Shown here piece by piece: positions 54,432 through 63,801 of a stretch of DNA of 64,000 nt. Source of the DNA: Paralteromonas sediminis (GTDB taxonomy: Bacteria > Pseudomonadota > Gammaproteobacteria > Enterobacterales > Alteromonadaceae); contig NZ_RPOK01000002.1 of NCBI RefSeq assembly GCF_003820355.1, positions 496,001-560,000 of the forward strand, read 5' to 3'. Below the pieces are notes generated by a model. That model was given only the letters and a program-made list of their open reading frames with translations, was not told the origin of the DNA and ran no database searches. Both the position numbers and the translations under genes were made by a program. Numbering within the stretch: position 1 is the first letter of the stretch; each line of letters opens with the position of its first letter.

Positions 54432-56830
54432 GTAATCACGAAAATTGTTATCATTGCGGTTTGCCGAACGACCCGCAGCAGGAATTTTTCACGACTATTT
54501 TAGGGCAGCCCCGTCAACTATGCTGTCCAGGCTGTCATGCAGTTGCAACCGCCATCGTTGAAAATGGGTTGGAAAGCTATTATCAATTTCGCACAGAGCC
54601 CGCTGAAAAAGGCGACGACGCTCTGGATATAACACTGGCTAAATTGGCGATATACGATCAGCCCGAGCTGCAAGAAGAGTTTGTCTACGACGAGGGAAAA
54701 CACAAACAAATTCAGCTCACTATTGAAGGTATAACCTGTGCAGCCTGCGGCTGGCTAATAGAAAAGCAACTGATTAAACAGGCAGGTATAAAGCAAGTTG
54801 CTGTCAATGTGGCGGAAAGGCGGGCCGTGGTGACGTGGGAATCAGCAACCATCTCACTGAGTAAAATACTCCTAACCATTAAACGTATTGGTTATCACGC
54901 CATGCCTTTCCAGCCTGACCAGCACGAGCAATCTTTTATTAATGAACATAAGCGCTATCTAAAAAAGGTAGGGCTAGCCGGCATCATGACGATGCAGGTG
55001 ATGATGTTGATGACCGGGCTTTATTTTGATCTTTTTGGCAATATTGGACATGAAACACGGCAGTATTTCTATTGGATTGCACTAGTTTTAACCACACCGG
55101 TGGTGTTTTATTCAGGCAGTGTGTTTTATCTAGGCGCGTTTAAAGCGCTTGCTGCCAAAACAGTAAACATGGACGTGCCCGTTACAATCGCAGTGCTCGG
55201 TACTTACCTAGCAGGGATAAAGTCGGTATTGCTTGAAGAGGGAGAGGTTTACTTCGAGTCAATCTGTATGTTTGTCTTTCTGCTATTGCTTAGCCGCTTT
55301 TTGGAGCACAGGGCACGACAAAAAGCCGCGCAGGTTTCTGCCAATTTAATGCAACATATTCCTGTAACGGCAAATCAATTAGATGAGAAAGGTAACCTCA
55401 CTACACAGTTGGCAAAATCTTTATCGGTCGGTGACAAAGTGTTAGTAAAGGCCGGTGAGACTGTGCCAATTGATGGAATAATTGAACGCGGGGAATCAAG
55501 GATTGATGAGTCTATGTTAACCGGAGAATTTGCCCCTGTTGCGAAAGTGGCAGGCGATGGCGTATACGGTGGAACCATTAATCAAAATGGCGTATTGGAA
55601 GTCAGGGTCACCGCAACGCTAAAGAATGCATTGGTCAACCAGATTATACGTTTGCAAACGAGCGCCTTGATTAATAAACCCAAAATTGCACAAACGGCAG
55701 ACAGGTTTTCCAAAATATTTGTCAGTATTGTGTTGGTGCTTTCAGCGCTTACCTTTGGTTTTTGGTCTTACCTTGGCAGTGAACAGGCATTTTGGATCAT
55801 GATTGCGGTATTAATTGCCACTTGCCCCTGTGCGCTAGGTTTAGCTACCCCTTCAGCATTAACCTGTGCCATGGCCAATTTAAATTCCCATGGGATCCTC
55901 ATTAAGCGCGCCGATGCCCTTGAGCAGCTCACGAAAATAGACACCATCGCGCTAGACAAAACAGGTACGCTCACCAAGGGGGCATTTAGCATAGAAAAAC
56001 AGGTGTTTGCACCGGAAATACATGAAAGCACGGCATTAGGTATTGCCCATGCGCTAGAAACAGCATCAGAACATCCTATTGCCAGTGCATTTCTGAGCAA
56101 TACCGATTTCACCGCAAGAAACGTAAAAGTAGAACCGGGTAAAGGCTTGATGGGACACGTTGACGGTGAGGTATTTTACATAGGGTCGCCCCAATGGTTC
56201 GCTGAAGTCACTGGTCACACCCTCGTGGTCCTGCCGTTATCACCGAATGTAATTCTTTTTAATGAACACCAGTGGTTGGCCGCATTTGTAGTAAGTGACG
56301 AGCTCAAAGAAGGTACAGACACGGTTATTGACGAACTGCGTGCGCGCTATGCTATGTGTTTATTAAGTGGCGATACACAAAAGCAAGTTGATAAAGTAGC
56401 CAGAGCACTGAATATTCAAAATGCCATGGGTGAAATGACCCCCGAATCGAAAATGGCATATATGCAAGACGCCCAGCGTGATGGATCCCGCGTATTAATG
56501 ATGGGCGACGGGATTAACGATGCGCCTGTATTGGCGCAAGCTGACGTTTCAGTAGCGGTTGGTAACGCTACTGATGTGGCGCGCTCTGCAGCTGATGTCA
56601 TCTTTTTGAATGCAGAATTACAGGGTGTTCAAAGGGTGATCGGAATAGCCGAACTAACTGCTCGAAAAATTAAGCAAAACATGGCATGGGCCCTAGGATA
56701 TAATGTATCCATTCTGCCATTTGCGGTTTCAGGTATACTGCATCCATGGATGGCAATGGTTGGCATGTCACTAAGTTCAATCATTGTAGTTGCCAACTCC
56801 GCCCGTCTTTTGAAGAAGGATTTGCTGTGA
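54428..56830 (+). CDS. ccoI: copper-transporting P-type ATPase CcoI/FixI
   Basis: An 800-aa ion pump that sends copper toward the cbb3 oxidase. An N-terminal Cys-rich part (CYHCGLP, CCPGCH) precedes a heavy-metal-associated domain with ITCAACGW (about 100-108), eight membrane helices, the ion site CPC (ATCPCALG), the phosphorylated Asp510 in DKTGT, and the hinge GDGINDAP. The N-terminal Cys motifs mark the CcoI/FixI class rather than CopA. The start overlaps fixH by ATGA and its end overlaps ccoS. Confidence 0.97.
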   Translation: MSNHENCYHCGLPNDPQQEFFTTILGQPRQLCCPGCHAVATAIVENGLESYYQFRTEPAEKGDDALDITLAKLAIYDQPELQEEFVYDEGKHKQIQLTIEGITCAACGWLIEKQLIKQAGIKQVAVNVAERRAVVTWESATISLSKILLTIKRIGYHAMPFQPDQHEQSFINEHKRYLKKVGLAGIMTMQVMMLMTGLYFDLFGNIGHETRQYFYWIALVLTTPVVFYSGSVFYLGAFKALAAKTVNMDVPVTIAVLGTYLAGIKSVLLEEGEVYFESICMFVFLLLLSRFLEHRARQKAAQVSANLMQHIPVTANQLDEKGNLTTQLAKSLSVGDKVLVKAGETVPIDGIIERGESRIDESMLTGEFAPVAKVAGDGVYGGTINQNGVLEVRVTATLKNALVNQIIRLQTSALINKPKIAQTADRFSKIFVSIVLVLSALTFGFWSYLGSEQAFWIMIAVLIATCPCALGLATPSALTCAMANLNSHGILIKRADALEQLTKIDTIALDKTGTLTKGAFSIEKQVFAPEIHESTALGIAHALETASEHPIASAFLSNTDFTARNVKVEPGKGLMGHVDGEVFYIGSPQWFAEVTGHTLVVLPLSPNVILFNEHQWLAAFVVSDELKEGTDTVIDELRARYAMCLLSGDTQKQVDKVARALNIQNAMGEMTPESKMAYMQDAQRDGSRVLMMGDGINDAPVLAQADVSVAVGNATDVARSAADVIFLNAELQGVQRVIGIAELTARKIKQNMAWALGYNVSILPFAVSGILHPWMAMVGMSLSSIIVVANSARLLKKDLL

Positions 56831-56988
56831 GTATTATTTATGTATTGATACCGATTGCAGTGATTATTGTCGCGATTGCTATTGGCGTTTTCTTTTGGGC
56901 CGTAAAGTCTAATCAATTCGACGATTTGGAACGTCACGGCTCAAGCATCTTATTTGACGACGATATTCAGTCTAAAAAGGATGACTGA
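56827..56988 (+). CDS. ccoS: cbb3 oxidase maturation protein CcoS
   Basis: A 53-aa protein from GTG 56827 (GTGA overlap with the ccoI stop) to TGA 56986. One membrane helix (about 2-24) followed by FDDLERHGSSILFDDD, the CcoS signature. It is needed for cofactor insertion into cbb3 oxidase. A longer in-frame reading from 56746 lies antisense to nothing but inside ccoI and is not plausible. Confidence 0.93.
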   Translation: MSIIYVLIPIAVIIVAIAIGVFFWAVKSNQFDDLERHGSSILFDDDIQSKKDD

Positions 56989-57637
56989 ATTTTCTTATAT
57001 CAGTGCCTTTTTTATTGGCCTTGCGGGGGGCGTTCATTGTCTGGGCATGTGCGGCAGTATAACGCTAGCCATGAGGGCTGCGTCACCCGTGAATTCTCAT
57101 CACTTCCCTTTTGCCCTCAGTTATCACACTGGCAGAGTCATTAGCTATTCTGTCGCAGGTGCGTTCACAGGTTTGTTAGGAGGCATGGTTTCAACAGCAT
57201 CACATTATGGCGCTGTGACCTTACAACTCATTAGTATTGTTATGTTGATATTAATGGCGCTCTACCTTGGTCAATGGTATCGAGGGCTGACCCGTTTAGA
57301 GCAATTGGGTGCTCATTTATGGAAAAAGCTACAGCCAGTATCAAAACGCTTTATTCCTTTTCGAACACCGCTTCATGCCCTGCCCTATGGCATGATTTGG
57401 GGGTGGCTACCCTGTGGACTCGTGTACTCCACACTCACGTGGTCCCTTGCATCACAAAGCATGCAACAAGGTTTTTTCATTATGTTGGCATTCGGATTAG
57501 GTACTTTTCCGGTCATGCTGCTCGCCAGTGCTGGTGCTTCTTCATTGGCAACCTTATTACGACATGCTGCTACCCGCCAAATCATCGCCGTCGGCCTAAT
57601 TATGTACGCTTTCACTTTGCTTTTTTTTATTCTTTGA
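56981..57637 (+). CDS. DsbD_2/TauE-type membrane protein next to ccoS
   Basis: A 218-aa protein with six membrane helices, annotated in related genomes as sulfite exporter TauE/SafE family or cytochrome c biogenesis transmembrane protein (UreH/DsbD_2 type). The first helix carries GGVHCLGMCGS, a His-Cys-x2-Met-Cys cluster suited to bind copper, and a later WGWLPCGLVY motif has another Cys. Its ATG at 56981 overlaps the ccoS stop, so I reject an upstream frame from 56954. Context suggests metal or redox work in cbb3 biogenesis; direct evidence is absent. Confidence 0.85.
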   Translation: MTEFSYISAFFIGLAGGVHCLGMCGSITLAMRAASPVNSHHFPFALSYHTGRVISYSVAGAFTGLLGGMVSTASHYGAVTLQLISIVMLILMALYLGQWYRGLTRLEQLGAHLWKKLQPVSKRFIPFRTPLHALPYGMIWGWLPCGLVYSTLTWSLASQSMQQGFFIMLAFGLGTFPVMLLASAGASSLATLLRHAATRQIIAVGLIMYAFTLLFFIL

Positions 57638-57671
57638 TAGACTAATTTAAGGAATAGTAAAGAGGTTTTTT

Positions 57672-58403
57672 ATGTCAGCTTCTCAGAGTTACATTCATTG
57701 TCAGAACTGCAATTTTAGCCATTTGTGCTTACCCTTGGCATTGAACACGGATGAAATGGACAAACTGGATACCATCGTTAAACGCAACAACCCGTTGCAT
57801 AAAAACGACTATCTGATTGAGTCCAACACCCCACTGACATCTTTGTACGCGGTGCGAACAGGTTCGTTCAAATCTTATATTGAAGACGACGACGGTGAGT
57901 ACCAAATAACCGCGTTTCACTTTCCCGGTGATATCATTGGGTTTGACGGCCTAAGAGAAAAAAGGCATGTCAGTCAAACGCAAGCCCTAGAAACTGCAAT
58001 GGTATGTGAAATTCCTTTTCATATGCTTGAAGATGTGGCTGAAAAACTCCCTAACCTCCGCAATCAATTAATGAAGTTTATGAGTGCAGAAATTCAGCAG
58101 GATCGCGAACTTGTTATGTTGTTAAACAAACGCAACGCCGAATCCCGCTTACTTTATTTCCTTATTTCGCTGTCAAAACGGTTTGAAGAGCGCGGATTCT
58201 CGGCAACATCGTTTTTATTACCTATGACCCGAACTGATATTGGTAACTTTTTGGGATTAACGGTAGAAACGGTAAGTCGACTATTAACTCGCTTCCAAAA
58301 GAATGGGCTGATAAAAGTGGAAGGAAAAGCCTTAGAAATACTGAAAAAAGGTGACATGGAACAAATGCTCACCGATTATCACATCAACATCGACTCGATT
58401 TAA
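57672..58403 (+). CDS. fnr: oxygen-sensing transcription regulator FNR (EtrA)
   Basis: A 243-aa CRP/FNR-family regulator. Four [4Fe-4S] ligands are present: Cys10, Cys13, Cys19 (C-x2-C-x5-C) and Cys112 in ETAMVCEIPF, equivalent to E. coli FNR Cys20, Cys23, Cys29 and Cys122. The cNMP-like sensor domain spans 25-145, the dimer helix follows, and the DNA-recognition helix LTVETVSRLLTRF keeps Glu-x2-Ser-Arg for the TTGAT half-site. AGAGG lies 6 bases before the ATG. It probably controls the cco operon through the box at 50462 and the Na/Pi gene box at 20755. Confidence 0.97.
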   Translation: MSASQSYIHCQNCNFSHLCLPLALNTDEMDKLDTIVKRNNPLHKNDYLIESNTPLTSLYAVRTGSFKSYIEDDDGEYQITAFHFPGDIIGFDGLREKRHVSQTQALETAMVCEIPFHMLEDVAEKLPNLRNQLMKFMSAEIQQDRELVMLLNKRNAESRLLYFLISLSKRFEERGFSATSFLLPMTRTDIGNFLGLTVETVSRLLTRFQKNGLIKVEGKALEILKKGDMEQMLTDYHINIDSI

Positions 58404-58430
58404 CCGAACAAGCCTTTTCGATTGGGTACC

Positions 58431-58473
58431 GAAACCCGTATAATACCGCCGATTACAGTGGTTCACGGGTTTC
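58431..58473. repeat. inverted repeat in the ttcA leader overlapping a -10 box
   Basis: GAAACCCGT (58431-58439) and ACGGGTTTC (58465-58473) pair perfectly around a 25-base loop. A TATAAT at 58439-58444 overlaps the left arm, with a poor -35. The right arm ends 6 bases before the ttcA GTG, so the stem could cover its ribosome-binding region or be an operator. Confidence 0.45.
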
Positions 58474-58479
58474 AAGGTA

Positions 58480-59349
58480 GTGCTTCAGAAACAAAAATAC
58501 AACGAAAACAAACTTCTTAAACGGCTAAGAGGCCTAACCGGTAAAGCCGTCATTGACTATGCAATGATAGAAGAAGGCGATAAGGTTCTGGCTGCCGTTA
58601 GTGGCGGCAAAGACTCATTCGTCATGCTGGACATGTTGCTTTATCTAAAAAGCGTTGCGCCTATTCATTTTGACGTAGTGGCAGTAAACCTTGATCAAAA
58701 ACAGCCAGGTTTTCCTGAACATATTTTACCTGAGTATTTTGAAGGTCGTGACATCGACTATTACATCATCGACAAAGACACCTATTCCATCGTTAAGGAA
58801 AAAGTACCTGAAGGCAAAACAAGCTGCTCTCTTTGCTCTCGTTTGCGACGAGGTTCGCTGTATAGTTTTGCTGAGGAAATCGGCGCGACTAAAATCGCGC
58901 TTGGCCACCACATGGACGATATGGTTGAAACCCTCTTTATGAACATGTTTAACAACGGAAAGATGAAAGCCATGCCACCCAAGTTGCTAAGTGACGATCA
59001 GCGTAATATCGTTATTCGGCCACTGGCTTACTGCCGTGAAAAAGACATTGCAAAACTGGCTGCATTAAACGCGTATCCAATCATTCCCTGCAACCTTTGT
59101 GGTAGTCAGGAAAACTTGCAGCGCAAGCGCATTAAAAATATGGCTAAGGAATGGGAGAAGGCCAACCCAGGTTGCATAGAAAATGTGTTTAACAGCATGC
59201 GAAGCGTGAGTCCTTCGCAATTGGCTGATTTAGACTTGTTCGATTTTAATGCACTCTCCATTGACCGCTCAACACCAAGAAAGTCCTATGACTTTACTGG
59301 GCCTGAAGTGTCTTCAACCAACCTCATTGACATAGTTAACGTAGGATAA
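58480..59349 (+). CDS. ttcA: tRNA 2-thiocytidine(32) synthetase TtcA
   Basis: A 289-aa enzyme that thiolates C32 of some tRNAs with an iron-sulfur cluster. The PP-loop ATP motif is SGGKDS (about 41-46); two Cys pairs (CSLC about 117-120 and CNLC about 205-208) hold the cluster. GTG start at 58480 gives a beginning like that of E. coli TtcA; the ribosome-binding site is poor. FNR next to ttcA is a common gammaproteobacterial arrangement. Gene for RssA follows with 1 base between. Confidence 0.96.
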   Translation: MLQKQKYNENKLLKRLRGLTGKAVIDYAMIEEGDKVLAAVSGGKDSFVMLDMLLYLKSVAPIHFDVVAVNLDQKQPGFPEHILPEYFEGRDIDYYIIDKDTYSIVKEKVPEGKTSCSLCSRLRRGSLYSFAEEIGATKIALGHHMDDMVETLFMNMFNNGKMKAMPPKLLSDDQRNIVIRPLAYCREKDIAKLAALNAYPIIPCNLCGSQENLQRKRIKNMAKEWEKANPGCIENVFNSMRSVSPSQLADLDLFDFNALSIDRSTPRKSYDFTGPEVSSTNLIDIVNVG

Positions 59350-59350
59350 T

Positions 59351-60259
59351 ATGAAAGTAGGACTCGCCCTTGGCGCCGGTGCTGCGCGCGGATGGACCCA
59401 TATCGGTGTAATAGAAGCTTTGCAGGAAATGGGGTTAAGAATTGATATGGTAGCAGGCTGCTCCATAGGTGCATATGTAGGTGCAGCTTATGCCAGTGGC
59501 AAATTACCAGAGTTAAAAGAGTGGGCCTGCTCATTAACCGAATGGCAAACGCTTTCCCTCATGGGCGTTGGGCTAAAGCGTGGCGGTCTTGCCAGTGGAC
59601 AGAAGGTATTTGATAAACTCGCGAACGATTTTTGCGCGCCCACTTTTGAAGACATGGATTTACCTTTTGCTGTGGTGGCTACCGACCTTTACTCTGGACG
59701 GGAACGCAGCTTCAAATCAGGGCCAATTGGTGACTCTATTAAAGCGTCTTGTGCCATACCAGGCTTGTTTTCACCGGTTTTGCATGACGATAGGTGGCTG
59801 GTTGATGGCGCAGTTGTGAACCCGGTGCCGGTGAACCTTTGTCGTCAACTGGGTGCAGACTTTATCATCGCAGTAAATTTAAGCAGTGATTTCAGACCAC
59901 AGCGTTCAGCTGCAGTGAGTAAAAAACACGAAGAGAGTCAAAAACACACTGATGACTTCTTCTCCAAAAGCCAAAATGTGATCCGACAGTGGTTTTCTCC
60001 GCAATCGAATAAGTCTGAAAAACCCACCCAGGCAGATTCACCTGGTGTATTTTCAGTGATGAGCAGCTCTCTGGAAATCTTACAGGCAAGAGTCACTCGC
60101 TCTCGTCTTGCCGGCGAACCACCTGATTTACTCATCGAACCTCGTTTGGACAATGTAGGCTTAATGGAGTTTCACCGGGCGAACGAACTAGTGGAATCAG
60201 GGTATGCAACCGTTAAGCGGCTGCAAGAGCACATAGAATTTCAGTTAAAGATCAACTAA
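59351..60259 (+). CDS. rssA: RssA-like patatin-family phospholipase
   Basis: A 302-aa cytoplasmic patatin protein with the oxyanion loop GAGAARGW, nucleophile Ser38 in GCSIG and Asp152 in DGA. It matches RssA of E. coli in length and motifs up to about residue 180; a polar, charged insert (about 190-235) with many Lys, Ser and Gln follows, then the C-terminal DLLIEP segment. Its role in vivo is unclear. It starts 1 base after ttcA, and ends overlapping the convergent DUF2987 gene by 4 bases. Confidence 0.92.
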   Translation: MKVGLALGAGAARGWTHIGVIEALQEMGLRIDMVAGCSIGAYVGAAYASGKLPELKEWACSLTEWQTLSLMGVGLKRGGLASGQKVFDKLANDFCAPTFEDMDLPFAVVATDLYSGRERSFKSGPIGDSIKASCAIPGLFSPVLHDDRWLVDGAVVNPVPVNLCRQLGADFIIAVNLSSDFRPQRSAAVSKKHEESQKHTDDFFSKSQNVIRQWFSPQSNKSEKPTQADSPGVFSVMSSSLEILQARVTRSRLAGEPPDLLIEPRLDNVGLMEFHRANELVESGYATVKRLQEHIEFQLKIN

Positions 60260-60888
60260 CGCGATGCTAATGCAGTGATCCGCAAGGGTCGCTGTGGCAA
60301 TTGCAGTGATTCAAGATTTTCTAGGCTTTCGTCATTAAGGATAAGCATTCCGCCTTGGATCTGATGCCCAGAAGCAAGAACAATATTCAGGTTCTCATCA
60401 GCAAAATGTACCATAAGCCCTTTTACTGTGGGCATCATAAAAGACAAAAAGCTTCCCATTTCATTGAAAAATGCGGTGTACTGCTGATGAATAAAAGCGA
60501 GATCAGACCCAGCATACTCGTTTTTTAAAAATTCAGGTTTCGTTTCAAGTTGTACTGACATGTCACACAGATTAGCGGGTTCAGTAAGAAGAATGTGCAC
60601 TTTCGCATCAGCTAAATTCAGCGCTTTCTCACTGGGGACCGTGAATCTGTATTCTGGTGTAACCGGCAGCGCTATCGTTTTTTTCTGAGTAACTATGTTA
60701 GCTTCCGTAATCTCACACAGCTGCTTTTCTCGCACATGCATAAAACCAAAAGCAAATTGCAGTGCCTGAGTGTCTTCGTTATTTAACTTGCGAACGTGGC
60801 TGTAGAAGCGCTTGTAGTCAACCTCAACGGTTTCTGCAAATGTGGTAATGGAAAACAACACTAACACAGCGAAAGTAAGTGTTCTCAT
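60256..60888 (-). CDS. exported DUF2987-family protein
   Basis: A 210-aa periplasmic protein: signal peptide 1-18 ending Phe-Ala, then DYKRFYSHVRKLN and a HVREKQLCEI segment, similar to DUF2987 proteins of Vibrio, Shewanella and Alteromonas. Two Cys (about 59 and 108) may form a disulfide. Function unknown. Its start overlaps the stop of the Bax-like gene by 4 bases, so the two form an operon, hinting at a role at the cell wall. Confidence 0.82.
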   Translation of the reverse strand: MRTLTFAVLVLFSITTFAETVEVDYKRFYSHVRKLNNEDTQALQFAFGFMHVREKQLCEITEANIVTQKKTIALPVTPEYRFTVPSEKALNLADAKVHILLTEPANLCDMSVQLETKPEFLKNEYAGSDLAFIHQQYTAFFNEMGSFLSFMMPTVKGLMVHFADENLNIVLASGHQIQGGMLILNDESLENLESLQLPQRPLRITALASR

Positions 60889-61697
60889 TCAGTAAAATAC
60901 TCCTCATTGAATCGAATCATAGCCTGCAACTCTTCTACATAATCATGACCGCGCTCCGAATAGCTAACCAAGCCCTCGGCTAGGTCACTGCCGGTAATAG
61001 GCAGATTATTAGCGCGCAGATTGGCCCTTATCTGTCGCAATTCCCGGTATGCATCGTGACGATTCAAATTGCGTAAATAGGTGTAAACTGCACGTGTCAG
61101 ATTGGGAAATTTTGCCACTTCGTGTTTGGCATCTTCCTTACGCCTTGAAGGCACAAACCCACACCCTTTTTTAAAACACCATAAACCAAAGAAATTGTAT
61201 CCTCTTCGGGCGAAACGCGATGTCCCCCAGGCTGACTCATTTGCGGCTTGTACCAGCACCAGGTCGGTAGGGATAATATCTATCCGATTCAACAGCCCTT
61301 GTATAACGTTTGCGGTCTGGGCTAAGTCCTGAGGATTAACGTTACTATCTACGCGGTATTCTTTTTTAAGCCATACGAGGCTTTGTCGCTCTTTCTCAGA
61401 CAAAGGCTCGTTGTTAGCGACTTTTCTTTGTAGCTGCATAAGACGATGTCGAATACCGAGTATATGTTGATTCTGCGCCTCTATTTCAGGCCGAAGGTAA
61501 TCAAAAAATGCCTTCTTTTTCTCTTCAACGTTGGCAAAATCAGTGAAGTCAGGGACAGGCTTTGCGGCCATTTCTGACGGAGCAGGAACAAGGTCTTGCT
61601 GAACGCGCTCGGTCGATAACGACCAAAGGTACAGCACTAATACCAAAGCTATTAGTGTAGAAAGGGAAACTTTAATGACACTTCTGCGGGTCGCCAT
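60885..61697 (-). CDS. Bax-like glucosaminidase-domain protein
   Basis: A 270-aa protein with an N-terminal membrane anchor (about 8-27) and a periplasmic glucosaminidase (GH73/FlgJ-like) domain from about 130, with QAANESAWGTSRFA holding the catalytic Glu and the Tyr-Asn-Phe-Phe-Gly-Leu-Trp-Cys segment. This is the layout of E. coli Bax. It should cut between N-acetylglucosamine and muramic acid in peptidoglycan. Operon with the DUF2987 gene. Confidence 0.9.
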   Translation of the reverse strand: MATRRSVIKVSLSTLIALVLVLYLWSLSTERVQQDLVPAPSEMAAKPVPDFTDFANVEEKKKAFFDYLRPEIEAQNQHILGIRHRLMQLQRKVANNEPLSEKERQSLVWLKKEYRVDSNVNPQDLAQTANVIQGLLNRIDIIPTDLVLVQAANESAWGTSRFARRGYNFFGLWCFKKGCGFVPSRRKEDAKHEVAKFPNLTRAVYTYLRNLNRHDAYRELRQIRANLRANNLPITGSDLAEGLVSYSERGHDYVEELQAMIRFNEEYFTE

Positions 61698-61762
61698 TAA
61701 CTACTCAATCTATTACATCAATGGTTAAATTATATCCCATTAAACGCGTTAACCCTACCCTA

Positions 61763-62392
61763 TCAGGTGAAAAGTATCCCAAGGGCGACCACAATCAACA
61801 GTGCCCCCATGGCCCTATCAACCCAATAGCTGTAATGTCGTAATACATAAATAACCTTATTATGATTCAAGATCATCGACAAAAAACAGAACCATGCCGC
61901 TGTAGCCATTGCCAAATAGCCACCATAAAACAGCTTTACGTTTAGCGCTGTGCTTGGGTCGATGACCAGTGTAAACAGCGACAAAAAAAACAAGGTTGCT
62001 TTAGGGTTTATACCGTTGGTAATAAAGCCAATGGTAAACGATTTATACAGTGTTGTAGGAACATGAGCTTGATTGCCAGACGTGTCGCTATCACTGTTTG
62101 GTGCCGCTGGCTGAGCTCGAATGGCGCCCCATGCCAAGTAGAGCAAATAGCCGGTAGCAAGATACTTAATAACATTAAATAACCAAGGTGTAGTAGCAAT
62201 AACCACGCTTAATCCAATGAGTGAATAGGCCACATGAACGAGTATCCCAACACCAATGCCTAAGCTGGTTGCCAGAGCGCTATTTCTGCCATAGTGCAAG
62301 CTCTGCCTCACTACGATAGCAAAATCCGGCCCAGGACTTGCGACCGCTAATAAGTGAATAAGGGCAACCGCGGTAAATTCAGTCCAATTCAC
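61763..62392 (-). CDS. LysE/RhtB-family exporter
   Basis: A 210-aa inner-membrane protein of six helices for amino acid or homoserine efflux. The N-terminal VASPGPDFAIVVRQS motif is the family signature. I set the start at GTG 62392 (MNWTEF) because GGAG lies 8 bases before it and the family begins this way; an upstream GTG at 62410 would overlap cobB by 19 bases. With this start it overlaps the cobB stop by one base (TAGTG). Substrate unknown. Confidence 0.88.
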   Translation of the reverse strand: MNWTEFTAVALIHLLAVASPGPDFAIVVRQSLHYGRNSALATSLGIGVGILVHVAYSLIGLSVVIATTPWLFNVIKYLATGYLLYLAWGAIRAQPAAPNSDSDTSGNQAHVPTTLYKSFTIGFITNGINPKATLFFLSLFTLVIDPSTALNVKLFYGGYLAMATAAWFCFLSMILNHNKVIYVLRHYSYWVDRAMGALLIVVALGILFT

Positions 62393-63093
62393 TACTGACG
62401 CTCCAAACACTGCTCAACCCATTTGGGTACTGTGGATGATGCTGCGCCGATATGCTGATGTTCAAACGCTGGGTTGTCAGTTGATTCAAGGTTTATAAAG
62501 TGGGTCTCTGCACCATGTTGATGGGCAATATCCACTAACCCAGCGGCGGGATAAACCTGACCCGATGTACCAATGGCGACAAAAACTGAAGCAGACTGTA
62601 CGGCATCATATATCAACTCCATCTGTAGAGGCATTTCTCCAAACCACACAATATCAGGGCGCAACGCCGAGGCAGGTTGGCAACATTCACATTGGTTTAA
62701 TCTATCCAAATCGTTTAGCCATTCACTTCGTCGACCAGAAACAGTGCATCGGGCTGACAGCAATTCACCGTGCATATGAATAACATCGCTAATGCCCGCG
62801 CGTTCATGCAGGTTGTCTACATTTTGTGTGATCAGAGTAACCTTCCCCTTCCAATTATTATGTAGCTTAGCCAACGCATAGTGAGCAGCATTGGGTTTGA
62901 GTGAAGCCTGATGGAGTTGTTGACGACGTAAATTATAAAAATGATAGACAAGTTCTGGATTAGAAATAAACGCTTCTGGCGTCGCCACTTCTTCAATGCG
63001 ATGGTTTTCCCATAGCCCATTGTTATCCCTGAATGTGTTAATGCCTGACTCAGCGGAAATTCCCGCACCAGTCAAAATAACGATGTGTTCCAT
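62392..63093 (-). CDS. cobB: NAD-dependent protein deacylase CobB (sirtuin)
   Basis: A 233-aa sirtuin that removes acyl groups from Lys using NAD+. Motifs are TGAGISAESGI, the TQNVDNLHE strand, the catalytic His in MHGE, and a Cys cluster (CTVSG, CECC). YNLR (Tyr-x2-Arg), the determinant for succinyl/malonyl lysine, is present, so desuccinylase activity is expected as in E. coli CobB. ATG 63093 is used, overlapping the sulfurtransferase stop (TAATG); a frame from 63135 has no family match at the start. Confidence 0.93.
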   Translation of the reverse strand: MEHIVILTGAGISAESGINTFRDNNGLWENHRIEEVATPEAFISNPELVYHFYNLRRQQLHQASLKPNAAHYALAKLHNNWKGKVTLITQNVDNLHERAGISDVIHMHGELLSARCTVSGRRSEWLNDLDRLNQCECCQPASALRPDIVWFGEMPLQMELIYDAVQSASVFVAIGTSGQVYPAAGLVDIAHQHGAETHFINLESTDNPAFEHQHIGAASSTVPKWVEQCLERQ

Positions 63094-63788
63094 TACTGTT
63101 TTTTGGCTTTTGGTAAAGATGGATCGGCGCCCCACTCTGACCAGGAACCGTCGTATACTCGCACATCATTAGCGCCTAGTGCTAATGCGGCCAAAGCGCC
63201 AATACACGCTGTAATACCTGAGCCACAGCTAAAGATAATAGGCTGTGTTAAATCGACATTTTGTACAGAGAACAAGCTCGCTAATTCCGTAAGATCGCGC
63301 AGATTTCTAGGTGATTCAGGATTGATCAATGTTTGGTAATGAAGGTTTATTGAGCCTGGAATATGTCCCACACTAACGTGTGGACGCGGGTCATCTTCTT
63401 CACCAGAAAAGCGGGCGACACTTCGAACATCGATAATTTGATTACTGGCATGCATAGCGGCTAACACGGTTTCTTTGCCCACAAAGCCATTAAATCCTAA
63501 CGTGTCTGGTGCGACAAAAATCGACTCTGACTGGCACTGTTGAAAACCTGTACTTCTCAGCATAAATGCCAGCCTTGGCCCACAAAATACATCGCCCGCT
63601 TCAACTATATGTATCTCAGTGTCTTTATCCAGGCCAATATCTTTGGTGGTGTGGAGCCATTGCTCTGCAGAGGGCATGGTTGTTCCGAACTGATCAAAAT
63701 CAAACACAAAGTCACATGATTCATTGTCTAGCAACTGAGGTTTTTGGTTTGACCCGACTCTTTTCATTCTGCTTTCTATGACTATCAC
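63093..63788 (-). CDS. rhodanese-type sulfurtransferase with reduced N-terminal domain
   Basis: A 231-aa protein resembling SseA/thiosulfate sulfurtransferase. The catalytic C-terminal rhodanese domain (about 110-225) has the active-site loop CGSGITA and the start IDVRSVARFSGEE. The N-terminal rhodanese domain (about 20-105) is shortened, missing the usual initial strand and dipeptide region; typical enzymes are about 280 aa. GTG start at 63788 has AGGA 6 bases upstream. It is translationally coupled to cobB. Confidence 0.85.
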   Translation of the reverse strand: MIVIESRMKRVGSNQKPQLLDNESCDFVFDFDQFGTTMPSAEQWLHTTKDIGLDKDTEIHIVEAGDVFCGPRLAFMLRSTGFQQCQSESIFVAPDTLGFNGFVGKETVLAAMHASNQIIDVRSVARFSGEEDDPRPHVSVGHIPGSINLHYQTLINPESPRNLRDLTELASLFSVQNVDLTQPIIFSCGSGITACIGALAALALGANDVRVYDGSWSEWGADPSLPKAKKQ

Positions 63789-63801
63789 TCTTTATCCTCG
63801 G

